DNA of 64,000 nucleotides from Bacteroides nordii WAL 11050 = JCM 12987 (GCA_000613465.1 BAJA01000008.1:62001-126000), one strand, 5' to 3'. Numbered from the stretch's first letter, positions 1 through 10,847 are shown. The notes: a model not told the origin generated them from the letters alone. Translations and numbers: made by a program.

Positions 1-510
1 TTAGTATATCCTTTAGTCACATAAAAATGATAAATGACATCGGCCAGCATCTGCACACAATCATCGGAAGCAAGGTATTCGGATGAAGTCTGATTGGAAT
101 TTTGGGAAACTCCCCACAGCCCACCAAGTACAAATACATCCATTTCTTTATATAAATCATAGCTTTTATAGACATCCTGCATCTCAGGAGAATCCCAATC
201 ATACACTCCGGTGACCCCGGAAGGATTAAACCACCTGCGATAAAGAGGTGCTCTCACAAATCCGGGACGTATAGCCCGGATACGTTCTTCTGTGACCTGC
301 CAGTGTCCACCATCCCAGGGAGTAAGATCACTACCATCCGGTTTACGATCTAATAAATATTGGTTATATCCAAATCCCCACCATGGATTATCTTTAGATG
401 CTACGACTTCAGTAACCATCTGGGCATTCAGATTCCCTCCCATCGAAAAAAAGAAGGAAAAAAGAACTAAATAAAAGGCTTTAAAGTTTTTCTAATTGTG
501 AGTTTCTCAT
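1..510 (-). CDS. Secreted clan GH-A-like glycoside hydrolase, N-terminal part (runs off left edge)
   Basis: Only the first ~165 residues are in the window. After a hydrophobic export segment ending in a LNAQ-like cleavage site, the protein reads as a TIM-barrel glycosidase N-terminus (motifs NPWWGFGYNQ, RIRAIRPGFVR, MDVFVLGGLWG). The layout is similar to the glycosidase at 4919-6862 on the other side of the HTCS gene. In the frame of the mature protein the first ATG is at 443, inside the signal peptide. A complete signal peptide needs the ATG at 510 plus one frame correction in the A-run complementary to 487-491 (five bases, four expected), so the 5' end is uncertain. A TAATTTTG -7 box lies at 530-537. 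The family is inferred from overall pattern; catalytic residues lie outside the window. Confidence 0.6.
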
Positions 511-614
511 ATACAACATATTTTGAAAGCAAAATTACAGCATGGGATTTCTATCGGAGTCTATTCTCATCCCAGATAGGTATTAATCTATAGCAGATAT
601 ACCTCAACGTGCCT

Positions 615-633
615 AATGAAACCTTTTTGATAC
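615..633 (+). promoter_or_regulatory. Candidate HTCS operator, copy 1 (19-bp exact repeat)
   Basis: The 19 bases aatgaaacctttttgatac occur exactly here and again at 4837-4855, flanking the HTCS regulator gene. This copy lies between the divergent glycosidase and regulator genes, about 45 bp upstream of a TATCTTTG -7 box at 678-685 that would serve the regulator. HTCS proteins end in AraC-type DNA-binding domains and activate adjacent genes, so this is a plausible binding site for activation and autoregulation. The function is inferred from position and identity. Confidence 0.6.
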
Positions 634-709
634 AAAATAATACCGGCCTGACAGATAGGGAAAATCTTATTTAATTTTATCTTTGTCCTGGCATAAATAT
701 CTTATTATC

Positions 710-3700
710 ATGAAAAGACACATTGTACTACTTACCCTCTTCATAACAGTATCAAATCTTTTTCTTTCAAAGGGAAATACAATCAGATTTAAACAGAATG
801 CCGACGGCCTGTCTAATAGTTCCGTGACATATATCTTCCAGGATTCAAAAGAGAGAATGTGGTTTGGCACGTATGATGGCCTGAACATGTATAACGGACA
901 AAATTTCACCATCTGGCGTCCCATCTTCAACGATTCCACAAGCATAAGCCACCACATCATCCGAAACATTGCCGAAGACAGGTCGGGGCAGATATGGATC
1001 AGTACAGACCAGGGAGTAAACAGGCTTGATGTAGACAAGAATGAATATAAACGTTTCTTTCAGGACTCACATAAACAGACACAGTATCCGTTTATAGCTA
1101 TCGATAAGGATGGCAGAATCTTTTTTAGCTTCTTTGAGGGAGGTCTTTTTTATTATGATATCCAGACAAAAGAGTTCAAGCCTCTGATAATACCCGACGT
1201 TAATACCAGCTATATCCATAACCTATTTGCTGACGTGTACGGAAATCTTTGGATACATACCTCCGAAGGCTGTTTGTACAGGTTAAAATTTAGTGCTGAA
1301 GAAGAAACCAGGTACGTTCCGGCGGAAGTGGTTCAGGTATTCAACGGCATACAGCCCTCAACTCTTTTCAATCAGACTTTCTATTATTATAAAGACAACT
1401 TTATCTGGTATTTCGATAACACAAACAGCCTGATCCGTTATGATATAGCTTTGAACAAATCTGTCAGTATCTATAATATCAATAGCCTGATTAAAAGTCA
1501 TGGCAATGTCTCTTGCATGTCAGTCAAAGACAATAAGGTGGATATTGCCTTTTCCGGTTCCGGCATTCTCCACCTGACCTTAGCAGTCACCAACGTGGTC
1601 GACTCCGAATGGATGTTTACCGAGTTCCTGGCAAATTACCTCTTCCATGGCACGCAAAATATCTACTGGATAGGGACTGACAGCAGCGGACTGATTATGC
1701 TCTATACACAGGGACATAAATTCACAAACATATTGAATTCGTCCATCCCTCACTTTACAAATAAAGCTATCCGTACTATTTGTACCGACCAAAACGGGAA
1801 TTTATTGGTCGGTACAAAGGGCGACGGACTTTATGTATTCCGCAATTTCAATAAAGACAAAACCCCTGCCTATACTTCCATAGAAAAGATAGGTGCTGCC
1901 CAAGGGTTCCCGGAAACCAAGATATATTCTTTATTTAAGCACTCGGACGGTTCCATCTTGGTAGGTACGGAAGGAAGCGGATTGTATGTTTTAACGCCGG
2001 ATCTGAAAAGGACCCAGCATCTTATTCCAAATCACTATACGCATAATGAAACAGATAGGATGGAAGCGATCTACTGCATCGCCCCTTCTGAAGACGGGTC
2101 ATTCTGGTTGGGCACTTCTTATTTTGGACTTATCAACCTGAACATCCGAAAGAAAAATGACCTGTGGGAGATATGTGACTTTAAACAATACCTGAAAGGA
2201 AAAAACAACTCCATAAGCCACAACACGGTATATGCCATAGCCGAAGAAAACGACTCGATCCTCTGGGTAGGAACAAGGGGCGGAGGGCTAAACCGTTTCA
2301 ATAAGAAGACCGGGGAATTTCAGGCTTTCAAAGAAGATCCGCGCAATAAGGCGTCATTAAGCAGTAACGATATCCTCAGTCTTTACATGACTTCCCAGAA
2401 AACCTTGTGGATCGGAACAAGTGTGGGACTGAACAAGCTAAAAAGTTATGCTAACCACAAAGCTCAGTTTTCCATTTATACCCAACAAAATGGTTTACCA
2501 AATAATACGATACATGGTATCCTATGCGATAAAAACGAGAACTTATGGCTGAGCACCGGTGCCGGACTGTGCCGGTTCGATTCCCAGCAGGAAACTTTCA
2601 GTATCTTCAACAGGGGTAGCGGTTTGCTGAACGAAGAATTCTCCGACAATGCTTTTTTCAATGACACACAGGATAACCTACTCTATTTCGGAGGGATTGA
2701 TGGTTTCATTTCTTTCAATCCGGAAGATATCAAAAGTAAGAACTATACCCCAAAGTTATTCTCAGCCGGTTGAAGATCAACAACAAACCCACCCCTTTTA
2801 CAGAAGTCTATGATCGTGAAGCCTCAACTCCGACCATTGTCTTAAACCACAATCAAAATTTCTTTGATATATCTTTCGTTGCTATTGACTACATTAATAG
2901 TTCGAACATAAACTACAAATACTTCCTTGAGAATTTCAGCAACGAATGGGTAGATAACAAGAAAAACAGTACGGCTATCTTCACGAATGTACCGCCGGGA
3001 AAATATATGCTAAATGTAAAATGTAGCAACGACAACTCGATCTACAGTGATGATGTGCTCACGCTTACGATTATTATTAAGTCTCCCTGGTGGCAGACTA
3101 CCCCTGCATACCTGTTATATGCCATACTAAGCCTGGCTATTTGTTTCGTTATTTTCAAAATTATCAGAAACCGGATGAGATTGAAAAATGAAGTCTGGAA
3201 AGAAAAGCTCAATAGGGAAAAAGAAGAAGAAATACATCAATCGAAATTAAGGTTCTTCACTAACATCGCTCATGAGTTCAGCAACTCACTGGCGTTAATA
3301 TACGGTCCGTGTGAGCGCCTGTTGGAGGTATGCGGCAACAATCTTTATGAAAAGAAATACCTGAATACCATTATTTCAAATGCTGAACGGATGAACAACC
3401 TCATTAAGGAGCTCGTTGAGTTTCGCAAGACCGAAACCGGTTACTTCTCCATCAACAGGCAGTATATAGATATTGAGGAACTTGTGCAACTGACGGATAA
3501 CTTTTCGGAAATGGCCGAACACAAGGGCTGCACGTTTACCGTATCTACCTCGCTGGAAGCAGAAACTTGTTTCACCGACAAAAATTGCATCGAGAAGGTC
3601 ATGTTCAACCTCATCTCGAACGCATTCAAATATACCCGGACGGAGGTAGAATAGAGGTACAGATAAACACAACTTCCAGTGAACTTGTCATCCGCGTATC

Positions 3701-4841
3701 CAATGAGGGCAAAGGGATTAAACAGGAAGAAATACCTTTTATATTCGACCGTTTCAGAATCCTGGATAACTATGAAAAGAGGGCATCGGAAGGTAACGTT
3801 TCCCGACATGGAATCGGACTGGCAATCTGTTACAACGTCGTACAATTGCTCAATGGGCAGATTGCTGTCGAAAGCAATGAAAACGAATGGACTACTTTCG
3901 CGGTTTCTTTTCCACTGACAGAAAACGAACCGACTGCGGAAACCGAATTACCTTTAAAGGTAGAACTGCGACCGGATAAAGATAGCGAGACAAAGGTCGT
4001 AAGAAAACCCATACGGATAGAAGCCCTTACTGTAGATGCCAATAAACAAACCATCCTGATCCTGGATGATGAAACAGGAATTATTGAGTTATTAACCGAT
4101 ACGCTTCATGCTCATTATAACATTCTTTCTGCGCAGAATGGTGTCGAAGGCCTCGAAATCATAAAACAAAAACTACCGGATGCCATCATCTGCGATGTGA
4201 AGATGCCTGAGATGGATGGCTACACCTTTATTCATAAGGTGCGGCAAAACAGTATCATCTGCCACATCCCTATTATCCTATTATCATCAAAGATCACAAC
4301 TGAAGAACAGATACAGGGCCTGGAATATGGTGCGGACATGTATATAACCAAGCCGTTCAGTACCCGACATATCCTTACTTCCGTGCAAAGGTTACTTGAA
4401 AACCGGGATAAGTACAAAGAATATCTTAACTCCCCCATTCAGATGACCACCTATTATGAGGGAAAAGCAATAAGCACAGACGACAAAGAATTCCTCGAAA
4501 AGCTGAAAGTAGTCATAGAAGCAAACTTAAGTAATGAAGCATTGAGCCCTGAATTTATATATACCCAACTGGGGCTTTCACGCATGCAGCTTTACAGAAA
4601 AACGAAAGAAATCCTACAGGTGGCCCCCAGTGATTACATCCGTTCGATACGAATTAGCCATGCAGCCAAGCTACTCACTACGACAACGATGTCCGCCCAG
4701 GAGATCATGTTTGACTCAGGCTTTAGCAACAAGGCAACTTTTTACCGGGAGTTCGGACGCATCTATCATTGCACTCCGATTGAATTCAGAAACCGGACAG
4801 CTCTCAAATCAGGACATAATAACCAGGAAAGTACAGAATGA
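710..4841 (+). CDS. Hybrid two-component system sensor/regulator (two apparent frameshifts)
   Basis: This is a one-protein sensor and regulator for glycan genes, about 1377 residues once corrected. Order: signal peptide (MKRHIVLLTLF), periplasmic two-bladed propeller repeats (many WFGT/WIGT motifs), Y_Y_Y domain, a transmembrane helix, histidine kinase (H-box AHEFSNSLALI, H near 854), ATPase (NLISNAFKYT, GIGLA), receiver (phospho-Asp in ICDVKMPEMDGY near 1161) and AraC-type HTH. The start is the ATG at 710, which gives a clean signal peptide. The reading frame breaks near 2758 and near 3640. In each case restoring one base (T, then C) gives perfect family sequence (PKLFLSRLKINNKP; FKYTPDGGRIEVQI). 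The H-box has SNSL where most HTCS have TPL. It probably controls the two flanking glycosidase genes. Confidence 0.85.
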
Positions 4842-4855
4842 AACCTTTTTGATAC
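4837..4855 (+). promoter_or_regulatory. Candidate HTCS operator, copy 2
   Basis: Exact 19-bp copy of the element at 615-633, overlapping the HTCS stop codon. It ends 31 bp before a TAGTTTTG -7 box (4887-4894) that precedes the glycosidase gene at 4919. No good -33 TTTG is present there, as expected for an activator-dependent promoter with the activator bound at the -33 region. Confidence 0.6.
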
Positions 4856-4918
4856 GCTACACAACCTCAGACACAAGCCGGAAACATAGTTTTGTACAAA
4901 AAACTAAAATCGAAGATT

Positions 4919-6862
4919 ATGTTTCAGTTTAACTCTACCTTTAAAAAGATATTAACATCTACTGTTTTATCGTTGTGTGCTTTCACCCTTTATGCCCAAA
5001 AAGAGCAAGAAGTGAAGATTACGGTAGACACCGACTTTGTAATTGAAGACAATTATTTTGGCGGTGCGGTACAATGGGAGCCCAACGACCGGGACACCTT
5101 ACCCGAATGGAAGTGGCAACGCCTGCTTAACCGGGTAAGGGAGTTGAAATTGGGTTACATCCGTTGCTGTATCCGTTCCGAGTGGTATTGCCTGGATGAG
5201 AAAGGTGACACTCCTACCTACATTTGGGATCAAGATGCCCCCGCAAAAGCGAATTATTCTTTTGCCCTGTCGCGAATGAACGACCTTTACCGTATTCTCG
5301 ATTTCTGCCAGGCTGAAAAAATTGATGTCATGCTGGGCGAATGGCAGTTCAAACAATACAACCTCGAATCCAGTGTCAGAAATATAGGAGCCAGTCTTAA
5401 GCATCTTTATTACGACAAAAAATATACCTGCATAAAGAACTATAACTGGGGAAATGAAGTGAACCTTAACAATATTCCCTTTCAGACATGGAGCCATGGA
5501 ATCAAAGCTCTCAAAGATGAAATCAGGGAAATAGGGCTGAATGGCAAAATAACAATTGTCGGTCCGGATGCCGGTTATTGGAGCGACCTGTGGTTCAGCC
5601 AGACACTGGAACACAACCTCGGCGACATAAATACACTCGACTATCACTGGTATATCGACAACGCCTGGCTCCTTAAAAATACGGTAGAAGATGAAATGCG
5701 TTTAATGGAATTTTTCACTTCCCTGAAGAGAAAAGAAATGCCTTTGGTTTTCGGAGAAGTAGGGATAAGAGACGGACATGACGAACGGTTCGACCAGCAA
5801 ACCCGTTGCCATGAATATTGGTATGGAGTCAGCATGGCAAATGTCGTGATAGAATCCATGCGTGCCGGATGGTCAGCCATCACCGCCTGGGATATGGATG
5901 ATGCAATGCACTTTTCAAATCCGGAAAAAAAGGTCCTTAAGATATGGGGATTCTGGAATTCCCTGGGTACTGAAATGGGAGATCCGCAACAAGAAAAGAT
6001 CCGCCCGTGGTTTTATGCCTGGGCCATCCTCTCAAGGAACTTCCCGAAAGGCTCCAAAATACTCTACACCTCACCTACTCTTAAAATCGGCTTGAATTCG
6101 GTTGCTGCTATAACGAAAGAGGGAGATCTATCAATGGCTATCGTAAATACCTCAGATGACAGCAAAAATGTAATAATAGAAATTCCGAACATACAGGAAG
6201 AAATAACGCTGAACCAATACATCTATACTGAAAACAATATCCCGGTAGAGAGGAATAATGCTCCGCGTTTATTCAAAGCCCTGAAAAATAAGCAGCCTAA
6301 AAACGGCATTGAAGTGGAAGCCCCGGCAAACAGTCTGATCATGCTGACAACGATCGGAACAGAGAAAGAATTCGTCTTTAGCCCCGACACTGTTCTTTTC
6401 ACAGACCCGATGACAGGCATACAACGCATGTTCCATCACTCCAGTAACTTAGGATTCAACGGATTCTGCACGCATCCAAACGAAAGGTTCGAAGACCGTT
6501 CATTCAATTTTCACAATTTCGATGGAAATCATTGTACATTGCACCGCTCGACAGACAAGGAAAAAGCTGAGATTGTTTATAAATGGGATAACTGGAGCGA
6601 TTTCAGTGTAACAGGATATGGACGGAAAGGCGTAGAAGGAAAGTTCGCTTTCTACGGCTCATCCGACAATGTGGTATGGAACAAATTAGATGTATGCAAT
6701 ACACCTGAAATATCGACAACCGGCATGTTCTTCAAAGCGGTTTTCTCTCCCGTCATCGGAAATAAAAGCTATAATTACCTGAAGATTGAATTCATGCCGG
6801 TCATGACGGCTATTGATTCCCGCATCACCGAAGTCAAAATCAGTAAGCAGCCACTTAAGTAA
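4919..6862 (+). CDS. Secreted clan GH-A-like glycoside hydrolase with C-terminal F5/8-type-C-like module
   Basis: A 647-residue exported protein. The ATG at 4919 gives a signal peptide ending LCAFTLYAQ; an upstream in-frame ATG at 4892 would add nine charged residues and is less likely. A TIM-barrel-like domain carries a candidate acid/base Glu in NWGNEVNLNN and a candidate nucleophile Glu in LVFGEVGIRDG, the NE...E pattern of retaining clan GH-A enzymes. The last ~150 residues (from about LFTDPMTGIQR) look like a discoidin / F5/8 type C carbohydrate-binding module. It lies directly downstream of the HTCS and shares an operator-like repeat with it. I do not recognise the exact GH family or substrate. 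Frame intact. Confidence 0.7.
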   Translation: MFQFNSTFKKILTSTVLSLCAFTLYAQKEQEVKITVDTDFVIEDNYFGGAVQWEPNDRDTLPEWKWQRLLNRVRELKLGYIRCCIRSEWYCLDEKGDTPTYIWDQDAPAKANYSFALSRMNDLYRILDFCQAEKIDVMLGEWQFKQYNLESSVRNIGASLKHLYYDKKYTCIKNYNWGNEVNLNNIPFQTWSHGIKALKDEIREIGLNGKITIVGPDAGYWSDLWFSQTLEHNLGDINTLDYHWYIDNAWLLKNTVEDEMRLMEFFTSLKRKEMPLVFGEVGIRDGHDERFDQQTRCHEYWYGVSMANVVIESMRAGWSAITAWDMDDAMHFSNPEKKVLKIWGFWNSLGTEMGDPQQEKIRPWFYAWAILSRNFPKGSKILYTSPTLKIGLNSVAAITKEGDLSMAIVNTSDDSKNVIIEIPNIQEEITLNQYIYTENNIPVERNNAPRLFKALKNKQPKNGIEVEAPANSLIMLTTIGTEKEFVFSPDTVLFTDPMTGIQRMFHHSSNLGFNGFCTHPNERFEDRSFNFHNFDGNHCTLHRSTDKEKAEIVYKWDNWSDFSVTGYGRKGVEGKFAFYGSSDNVVWNKLDVCNTPEISTTGMFFKAVFSPVIGNKSYNYLKIEFMPVMTAIDSRITEVKISKQPLK

Positions 6863-6970
6863 TTATCGGGCTATCTGCTTAGCCATGAGATAAGCAATTT
6901 TACTCCGGCGGTAAAAGCATACAAAAACTTACAGATTCTTTATTGGATTGTATGAGATTTTGTATATAAT

Positions 6971-7011
6971 AAATAATCCTTTGTAAACACCTGATTTACA
7001 AAGGATTATTT
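6971..7011 (-). terminator. Intrinsic terminator of tRNA-Ser (also usable by the glycosidase gene)
   Basis: Perfect 17-bp inverted repeat (6971-6987 with 6995-7011) around a 7-base loop, starting 9 bases after the 3' end of the minus-strand tRNA. It also lies 110 bp after the plus-strand glycosidase and is flanked by T-rich sequence on both sides. Confidence 0.8.
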
Positions 7012-7020
7012 TTAATTTTG

Positions 7021-7105
7021 CGGAGAGACAGGGATTCGAACCCCGGGTACCTCGCAGTACAACGGTTTTCAAGACCGCCGCAATCGACCACTCTGCCACC
7101 TCTCC
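7021..7105 (-). tRNA. tRNA-Ser(UGA)
   Basis: An 85-nt class II tRNA. The acceptor stem GGAGAGG pairs with TCTCTCC (one G-U pair). The D-arm contains GCAGAGTGG. The anticodon loop CTTGAAA gives anticodon TGA. A long variable arm follows, and the T-loop has GGTTCGAATCC. The long variable arm and the anticodon identify serine. CCA is not encoded. Confidence 0.95.
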
Positions 7106-7335
7106 AAAATATCCTTTTTATTCCGCTACTATGGCTTACATTATCAGCCTACCAAGACTCGTATAAAGGTGCTTGTTGTTAAAAGCGGTGCAAAGATACA
7201 AAGAGATTTTAAACCTCCAAACGATTTTATAAAAAAAAGAATAAGTCTTTTTATTTTCTCTCCTTATTTATAGGTATTTTATGCTATTAAACACAAAATA
7301 GAGGATATTTATACTTATAATATGAAAAATGCTTG

Positions 7336-7343
7336 TAACTTTG
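7336..7343 (+). promoter_or_regulatory. pflB promoter, -7 element
   Basis: TAACTTTG matches the Bacteroides -7 consensus TAnnTTTG and lies 50 bp before the pflB start. The -33 region is AT-rich without a clear TTTG. Confidence 0.45.
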
Positions 7344-7392
7344 CGTGCTCTAAAGAAGAATGGATAACCCAACCACTAACTAATATTTAAGT

Positions 7393-9621
7393 ATGGAATT
7401 GAATAAAACCTTTAATGACGGACTTTGGAGCAAAGAAATCAACGTAAGAGATTTCGTCAGTAATAACATTACTCCTTATTATGGAGATGCATCCTTCCTG
7501 CAAGGACCTACAGAACGTACAAAGGCAGTGTGGAACTGTTGCCTCAAAGCACTTGAAGAAGAAAGAGCCAACAATGGTGTGCGCTCTCTTGACTACCAGA
7601 CCGTTTCAACCATCTCCTCTCATAAAGCCGGATACATTGATAAAGAAAACGAGCTTATCGTCGGATTACAGACAGATGAACTGTTGAGACGCGCCATCAA
7701 GCCGTTCGGTGGTATCAATGTAGTAGCAAAAGCCTGCCATGAGAATGGTGTAGAGGTAGACGAACGCGTAAAAGATATATTTACCCATTATCGCAAGACT
7801 CACAACGACGGAGTATTTGATGTATATACCGAAGAGATCCGTTCATTCCGTTCATTGGGATTCCTTACCGGACTTCCCGATAATTATGCCCGTGGACGTA
7901 TCATTGGTGACTATCGTCGTCTGGCTCTTTACGGCATCGACCGTCTGATTAAAGCCAAGCTTGAAGATCTGGAAGGATTGACCGGTCCCATGACCGAAGC
8001 ACGTATCCGGCTTCGCGAAGAGGTGGCAGAACAGATCAAGGCATTGAAGGAAATGAAAACGATGGGTGAATACTACGGACTGGACCTCAGCCGCCCGGCA
8101 TACAACGCACAGGAAGCTGTTCAGTGGGTATATATGGCTTATTTAGCTGCTGTAAAAGAGCAAGATGGAGCTGCGATGTCACTGGGTAACGTATCGTCTT
8201 TCCTTGATATTTATATTGAATACGATCTGGCTCATGGCAATATCAACGAGACATTTGCACAGGAACTGATTGACCAGTTTGTTATCAAACTGCGTATGGT
8301 ACGCCACTTGCGCATGCAATCTTATAACGATATCTTTGCCGGAGACCCAACCTGGGTGACCGAGTCTATCGGTGGACGTTTCAACGACGGACGTACAAAG
8401 GTGACTAAGACTTCTTTCCGTTTCTTGCAAACACTATACAACCTGGGAGCATCTCCGGAACCTAATATGACTGTATTGTGGAGCCCCGATCTACCGGAAG
8501 GTTTCAAGGAGTTCTGTGCTAAAGTTTCTATCGACACCTCTTCTGTACAGTATGAAAATGATGACCTGATGCGTGAAGTACGCCAGTCGGATGACTATGG
8601 TATTGCCTGCTGTGTATCTTATCAGGAGATAGGAAAGCAGATACAATTCTTCGGTGCACGCGCCAACCTGGCAAAGGCTCTGTTGCTTGCTATTAATGGC
8701 GGACGTTGCGAAAACACAGGTACTGTTATGGTGAAAGACATCCCGGTGCTGACAAGTGATGTACTGAAGTTCGAAGAAGTAATGGCCAACTACAAAAAGG
8801 TACTGACTGAAATAGCCCGCGTGTACAATGATGCAATGAATATCATTCACTACATGCACGATAAGTATTACTACGAGAAGGCACAGATGGCACTTATTGA
8901 TACCAATCCCCGTATCAATCTGGCATATGGCGTAGCCGGACTTTCTATTGCAATCGACTCTCTGTCTGCCATTAAACATGCAACGGTAAAAGCCCGCCGA
9001 AATGACATCGGCCTGACAGAAGGTTTTGATATCAACGGCGAATTCCCTTGCTTCGGTAATGACAACGATAAAGTAGACCACTTGGGTGTAGACCTCGTTT
9101 ACTACTTTAGCGAAGAGCTGAAAAAGCTGCCGGTTTACAAGAATGCCCGTCCTACCCTTTCATTGCTGACAATCACTTCCAATGTGATGTATGGTAAAAA
9201 GACAGGTGCCACTCCGGACGGACGTGCCAAAGGTATTGCTTTTGCCCCAGGAGCCAACCCGATGCACGGACGCGACAAGAATGGTGCTATCGCCTCCCTC
9301 AGTTCTGTTGCAAAGTTACGCTACCGTGACTCGCAGGATGGTATCAGTAATACATTCTCCATCGTACCAAAATCACTCGGAGCTTCTGCCGAAGATCGTA
9401 TAGAGAACCTGATAACAATGATGGATGGCTACTTCACCAAAGGTGCACACCACCTGAATGTCAATGTGTTGAACCGCGAAATGCTTGAAGATGCCATGGA
9501 ACATCCGGAGAAATATCCGCAACTGACTATTCGTGTATCAGGTTATGCCGTGAACTTCATCAAGCTGAGCCGCGAACATCAACTGGAGGTTTTGAGCCGT
9601 TCGTTCCACGAACGTTTTTAA
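7393..9621 (+). CDS. pflB: Formate C-acetyltransferase (pyruvate formate-lyase)
   Basis: A 742-residue glycyl-radical enzyme that converts pyruvate and CoA to acetyl-CoA and formate in the cytoplasm under anaerobic conditions. The paired catalytic cysteines are in GIACCVSYQ (near 406-407) and the glycyl-radical motif is RVSGYAV near the C-terminus (Gly about 717). Length and both motifs are those of a full-length enzyme. A long leader separates it from the tRNA. The activating enzyme lies downstream, but a four-helix-bundle gene and short repeats have come between the two (31 bp after the stop). Confidence 0.97.
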   Translation: MELNKTFNDGLWSKEINVRDFVSNNITPYYGDASFLQGPTERTKAVWNCCLKALEEERANNGVRSLDYQTVSTISSHKAGYIDKENELIVGLQTDELLRRAIKPFGGINVVAKACHENGVEVDERVKDIFTHYRKTHNDGVFDVYTEEIRSFRSLGFLTGLPDNYARGRIIGDYRRLALYGIDRLIKAKLEDLEGLTGPMTEARIRLREEVAEQIKALKEMKTMGEYYGLDLSRPAYNAQEAVQWVYMAYLAAVKEQDGAAMSLGNVSSFLDIYIEYDLAHGNINETFAQELIDQFVIKLRMVRHLRMQSYNDIFAGDPTWVTESIGGRFNDGRTKVTKTSFRFLQTLYNLGASPEPNMTVLWSPDLPEGFKEFCAKVSIDTSSVQYENDDLMREVRQSDDYGIACCVSYQEIGKQIQFFGARANLAKALLLAINGGRCENTGTVMVKDIPVLTSDVLKFEEVMANYKKVLTEIARVYNDAMNIIHYMHDKYYYEKAQMALIDTNPRINLAYGVAGLSIAIDSLSAIKHATVKARRNDIGLTEGFDINGEFPCFGNDNDKVDHLGVDLVYYFSEELKKLPVYKNARPTLSLLTITSNVMYGKKTGATPDGRAKGIAFAPGANPMHGRDKNGAIASLSSVAKLRYRDSQDGISNTFSIVPKSLGASAEDRIENLITMMDGYFTKGAHHLNVNVLNREMLEDAMEHPEKYPQLTIRVSGYAVNFIKLSREHQLEVLSRSFHERF

Positions 9622-9651
9622 CTGACAGTGGACAATTGACAATTGACAGTT

Positions 9652-10011
9652 ATGGGACAAGGTATTATTGGGGACAGGTCTTACAGTTTTGCACTTCGAA
9701 TCATTAAATTATATAAGTATTTATATAATGATAAAAAGGAATATACATTATCTAAACAAATATTGCGAAGTGGTACGGCGATAGGAGCACTATGTCGTGA
9801 AACAGAACATGCTCAAAGCAAAGCTGATTTTTTAAATAAGATGAATATAGCTCTGAAAGAAGCCAATGAAACAGAATATTGGCTTATGCTTTTAAGAGAC
9901 AGCGAATTCATCACTAATTGCTCCTTTACTTCGATCCATGAAGATTGTAGTGAAATCATAAAATTATTAATCAGTATTGTAAGAACCACTAAAACATCAC
10001 TCAATAAATAA
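9652..10011 (+). CDS. Four-helix bundle protein (S23 / 23S rRNA intervening-sequence family)
   Basis: 119 residues from the ATG at 9652. Motifs SYSFALRIIKLYKYL, LSKQILRSGTAIGA and EANETEYWLMLL are typical of the four-helix-bundle family first seen in 23S rRNA intervening sequences and in the diversity-generating retroelement accessory protein Avd. The molecular role of free-standing copies is not known. It is AT-richer than pflB and pflA. A tandem of GACAATT-type heptamers (about 9623-9650) precedes it and TTTCAA-type heptamers (10017-10050) follow it. Together with its position inside the normally adjacent pflB-pflA pair, this suggests it arrived as a small repeat-bounded cassette. Confidence 0.85.
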   Translation: MGQGIIGDRSYSFALRIIKLYKYLYNDKKEYTLSKQILRSGTAIGALCRETEHAQSKADFLNKMNIALKEANETEYWLMLLRDSEFITNCSFTSIHEDCSEIIKLLISIVRTTKTSLNK

Positions 10012-10013
10012 CT

Positions 10014-10772
10014 ATGAATTTTCAATTTTCAACTTTCAATTTTCAATTAATCAAAGTTCATTCTTATGAAAGTATGGGAACATTCGACGGGCCGGGTCTA
10101 CGGCTCGTTGTTTTTCTTCAAGGCTGTAATTTCCGTTGTCTTTATTGTGCCAATCCGGATACAATTACTGTAAAAGGCGGAACAGCCACCGATCCGGAAG
10201 AAATTGTCCGCATGGCTATCAATCAGAAACCTTTTTTCGGAAAACGTGGAGGGATTACTTTTTCCGGAGGTGAACCAACGCTACAAGCAGAAGCGCTGTT
10301 ACCCCTGTTTCGCCGATTGAAAGAAGAAGGTATCCATATCTGTCTTGACAGCAACGGTGGATTATGGAACGAACATGTAGAGAAACTTTTGAAACTGACA
10401 GACCTCGTTTTGCTGGATATTAAAGAATTCAATCTGCCACATCACCAAAAGCTTACCGGACGGAGTAACGAACAAACGCTACACACAGCTGCCTGGCTGG
10501 AAGAGCGTAAACGTCCCTTCTGGCTACGCTATGTATTGGTGCCGGGATACAGCGATTTTGAAGAAGATATCCGTGCAATGGGACAACAACTGGGTAGTTA
10601 CCAGATGATCCAAAAAGTAGAAATACTCCCCTATCACACATTAGGCGTACACAAATATGAGGCAATGAAACAAGAGTATCTGCTAAAAGGAATAAAAGAA
10701 AATACACCGGAACAAATCGAACAGGCTGCCAACCTGTTCAAAGAATACTTCAAAACAGTACAAATAAATTAA
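10014..10772 (+). CDS. pflA: Pyruvate formate-lyase-activating enzyme (radical SAM)
   Basis: A radical SAM enzyme that installs the glycyl radical on PflB. The CxxxCxxC iron-sulfur motif is visible as GCNFRCLYC, with a GGEPT motif in FSGGEPTLQ. The conserved protein begins at about IKVHSYESMGTFDGPG. The only upstream ATG, at 10014, lies within the TTTCAA repeat, so about 12 N-terminal residues ([11 protein letters not shown]) are encoded by repeat DNA. Whether translation really starts there or at a rare codon nearer IKVHS is open. It ends just before a bidirectional terminator. Confidence 0.93.
   Translation: MNFQFSTFNFQLIKVHSYESMGTFDGPGLRLVVFLQGCNFRCLYCANPDTITVKGGTATDPEEIVRMAINQKPFFGKRGGITFSGGEPTLQAEALLPLFRRLKEEGIHICLDSNGGLWNEHVEKLLKLTDLVLLDIKEFNLPHHQKLTGRSNEQTLHTAAWLEERKRPFWLRYVLVPGYSDFEEDIRAMGQQLGSYQMIQKVEILPYHTLGVHKYEAMKQEYLLKGIKENTPEQIEQAANLFKEYFKTVQIN
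10017..10050. repeat. Tandem TTTCAA(T/C)T-type heptamer repeat
   Basis: Alternating AATTTTC/AACTTTC-like units. The same kind of array occurs at 45223-45317, 47698-47725 and in part at 20403-20420. Here it sits at the pflA 5' end. Confidence 0.7.
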
Positions 10773-10816
10773 GTGCTTCCCGCACAGGGAGGTGCGCCAA
10801 GCGGTGTAATTCACAA

Positions 10817-10847
10817 AAAACGGAGACTTCTAAAAAGCCTCCGTTTT
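10817..10847. terminator. Bidirectional terminator between pflA and the anti-sigma gene
   Basis: Stem AAAACGGAG / CTCCGTTTT with a 13-base loop, A-tract on one side and T-rich TTTTATTTTAT on the other. It lies between two convergent genes. Confidence 0.7.

Noticed and set aside
2758..3654. Three separate genes in place of one HTCS
   Set aside because: The pieces join exactly inside a Y_Y_Y domain and inside the kinase ATPase domain, and one base at each junction restores family sequence, so this is one gene.
7021..7105. tRNA as attachment site of an integrated element
   Set aside because: No integrase gene and no repeated tRNA 3' end are found in the window for either tRNA-Ser.
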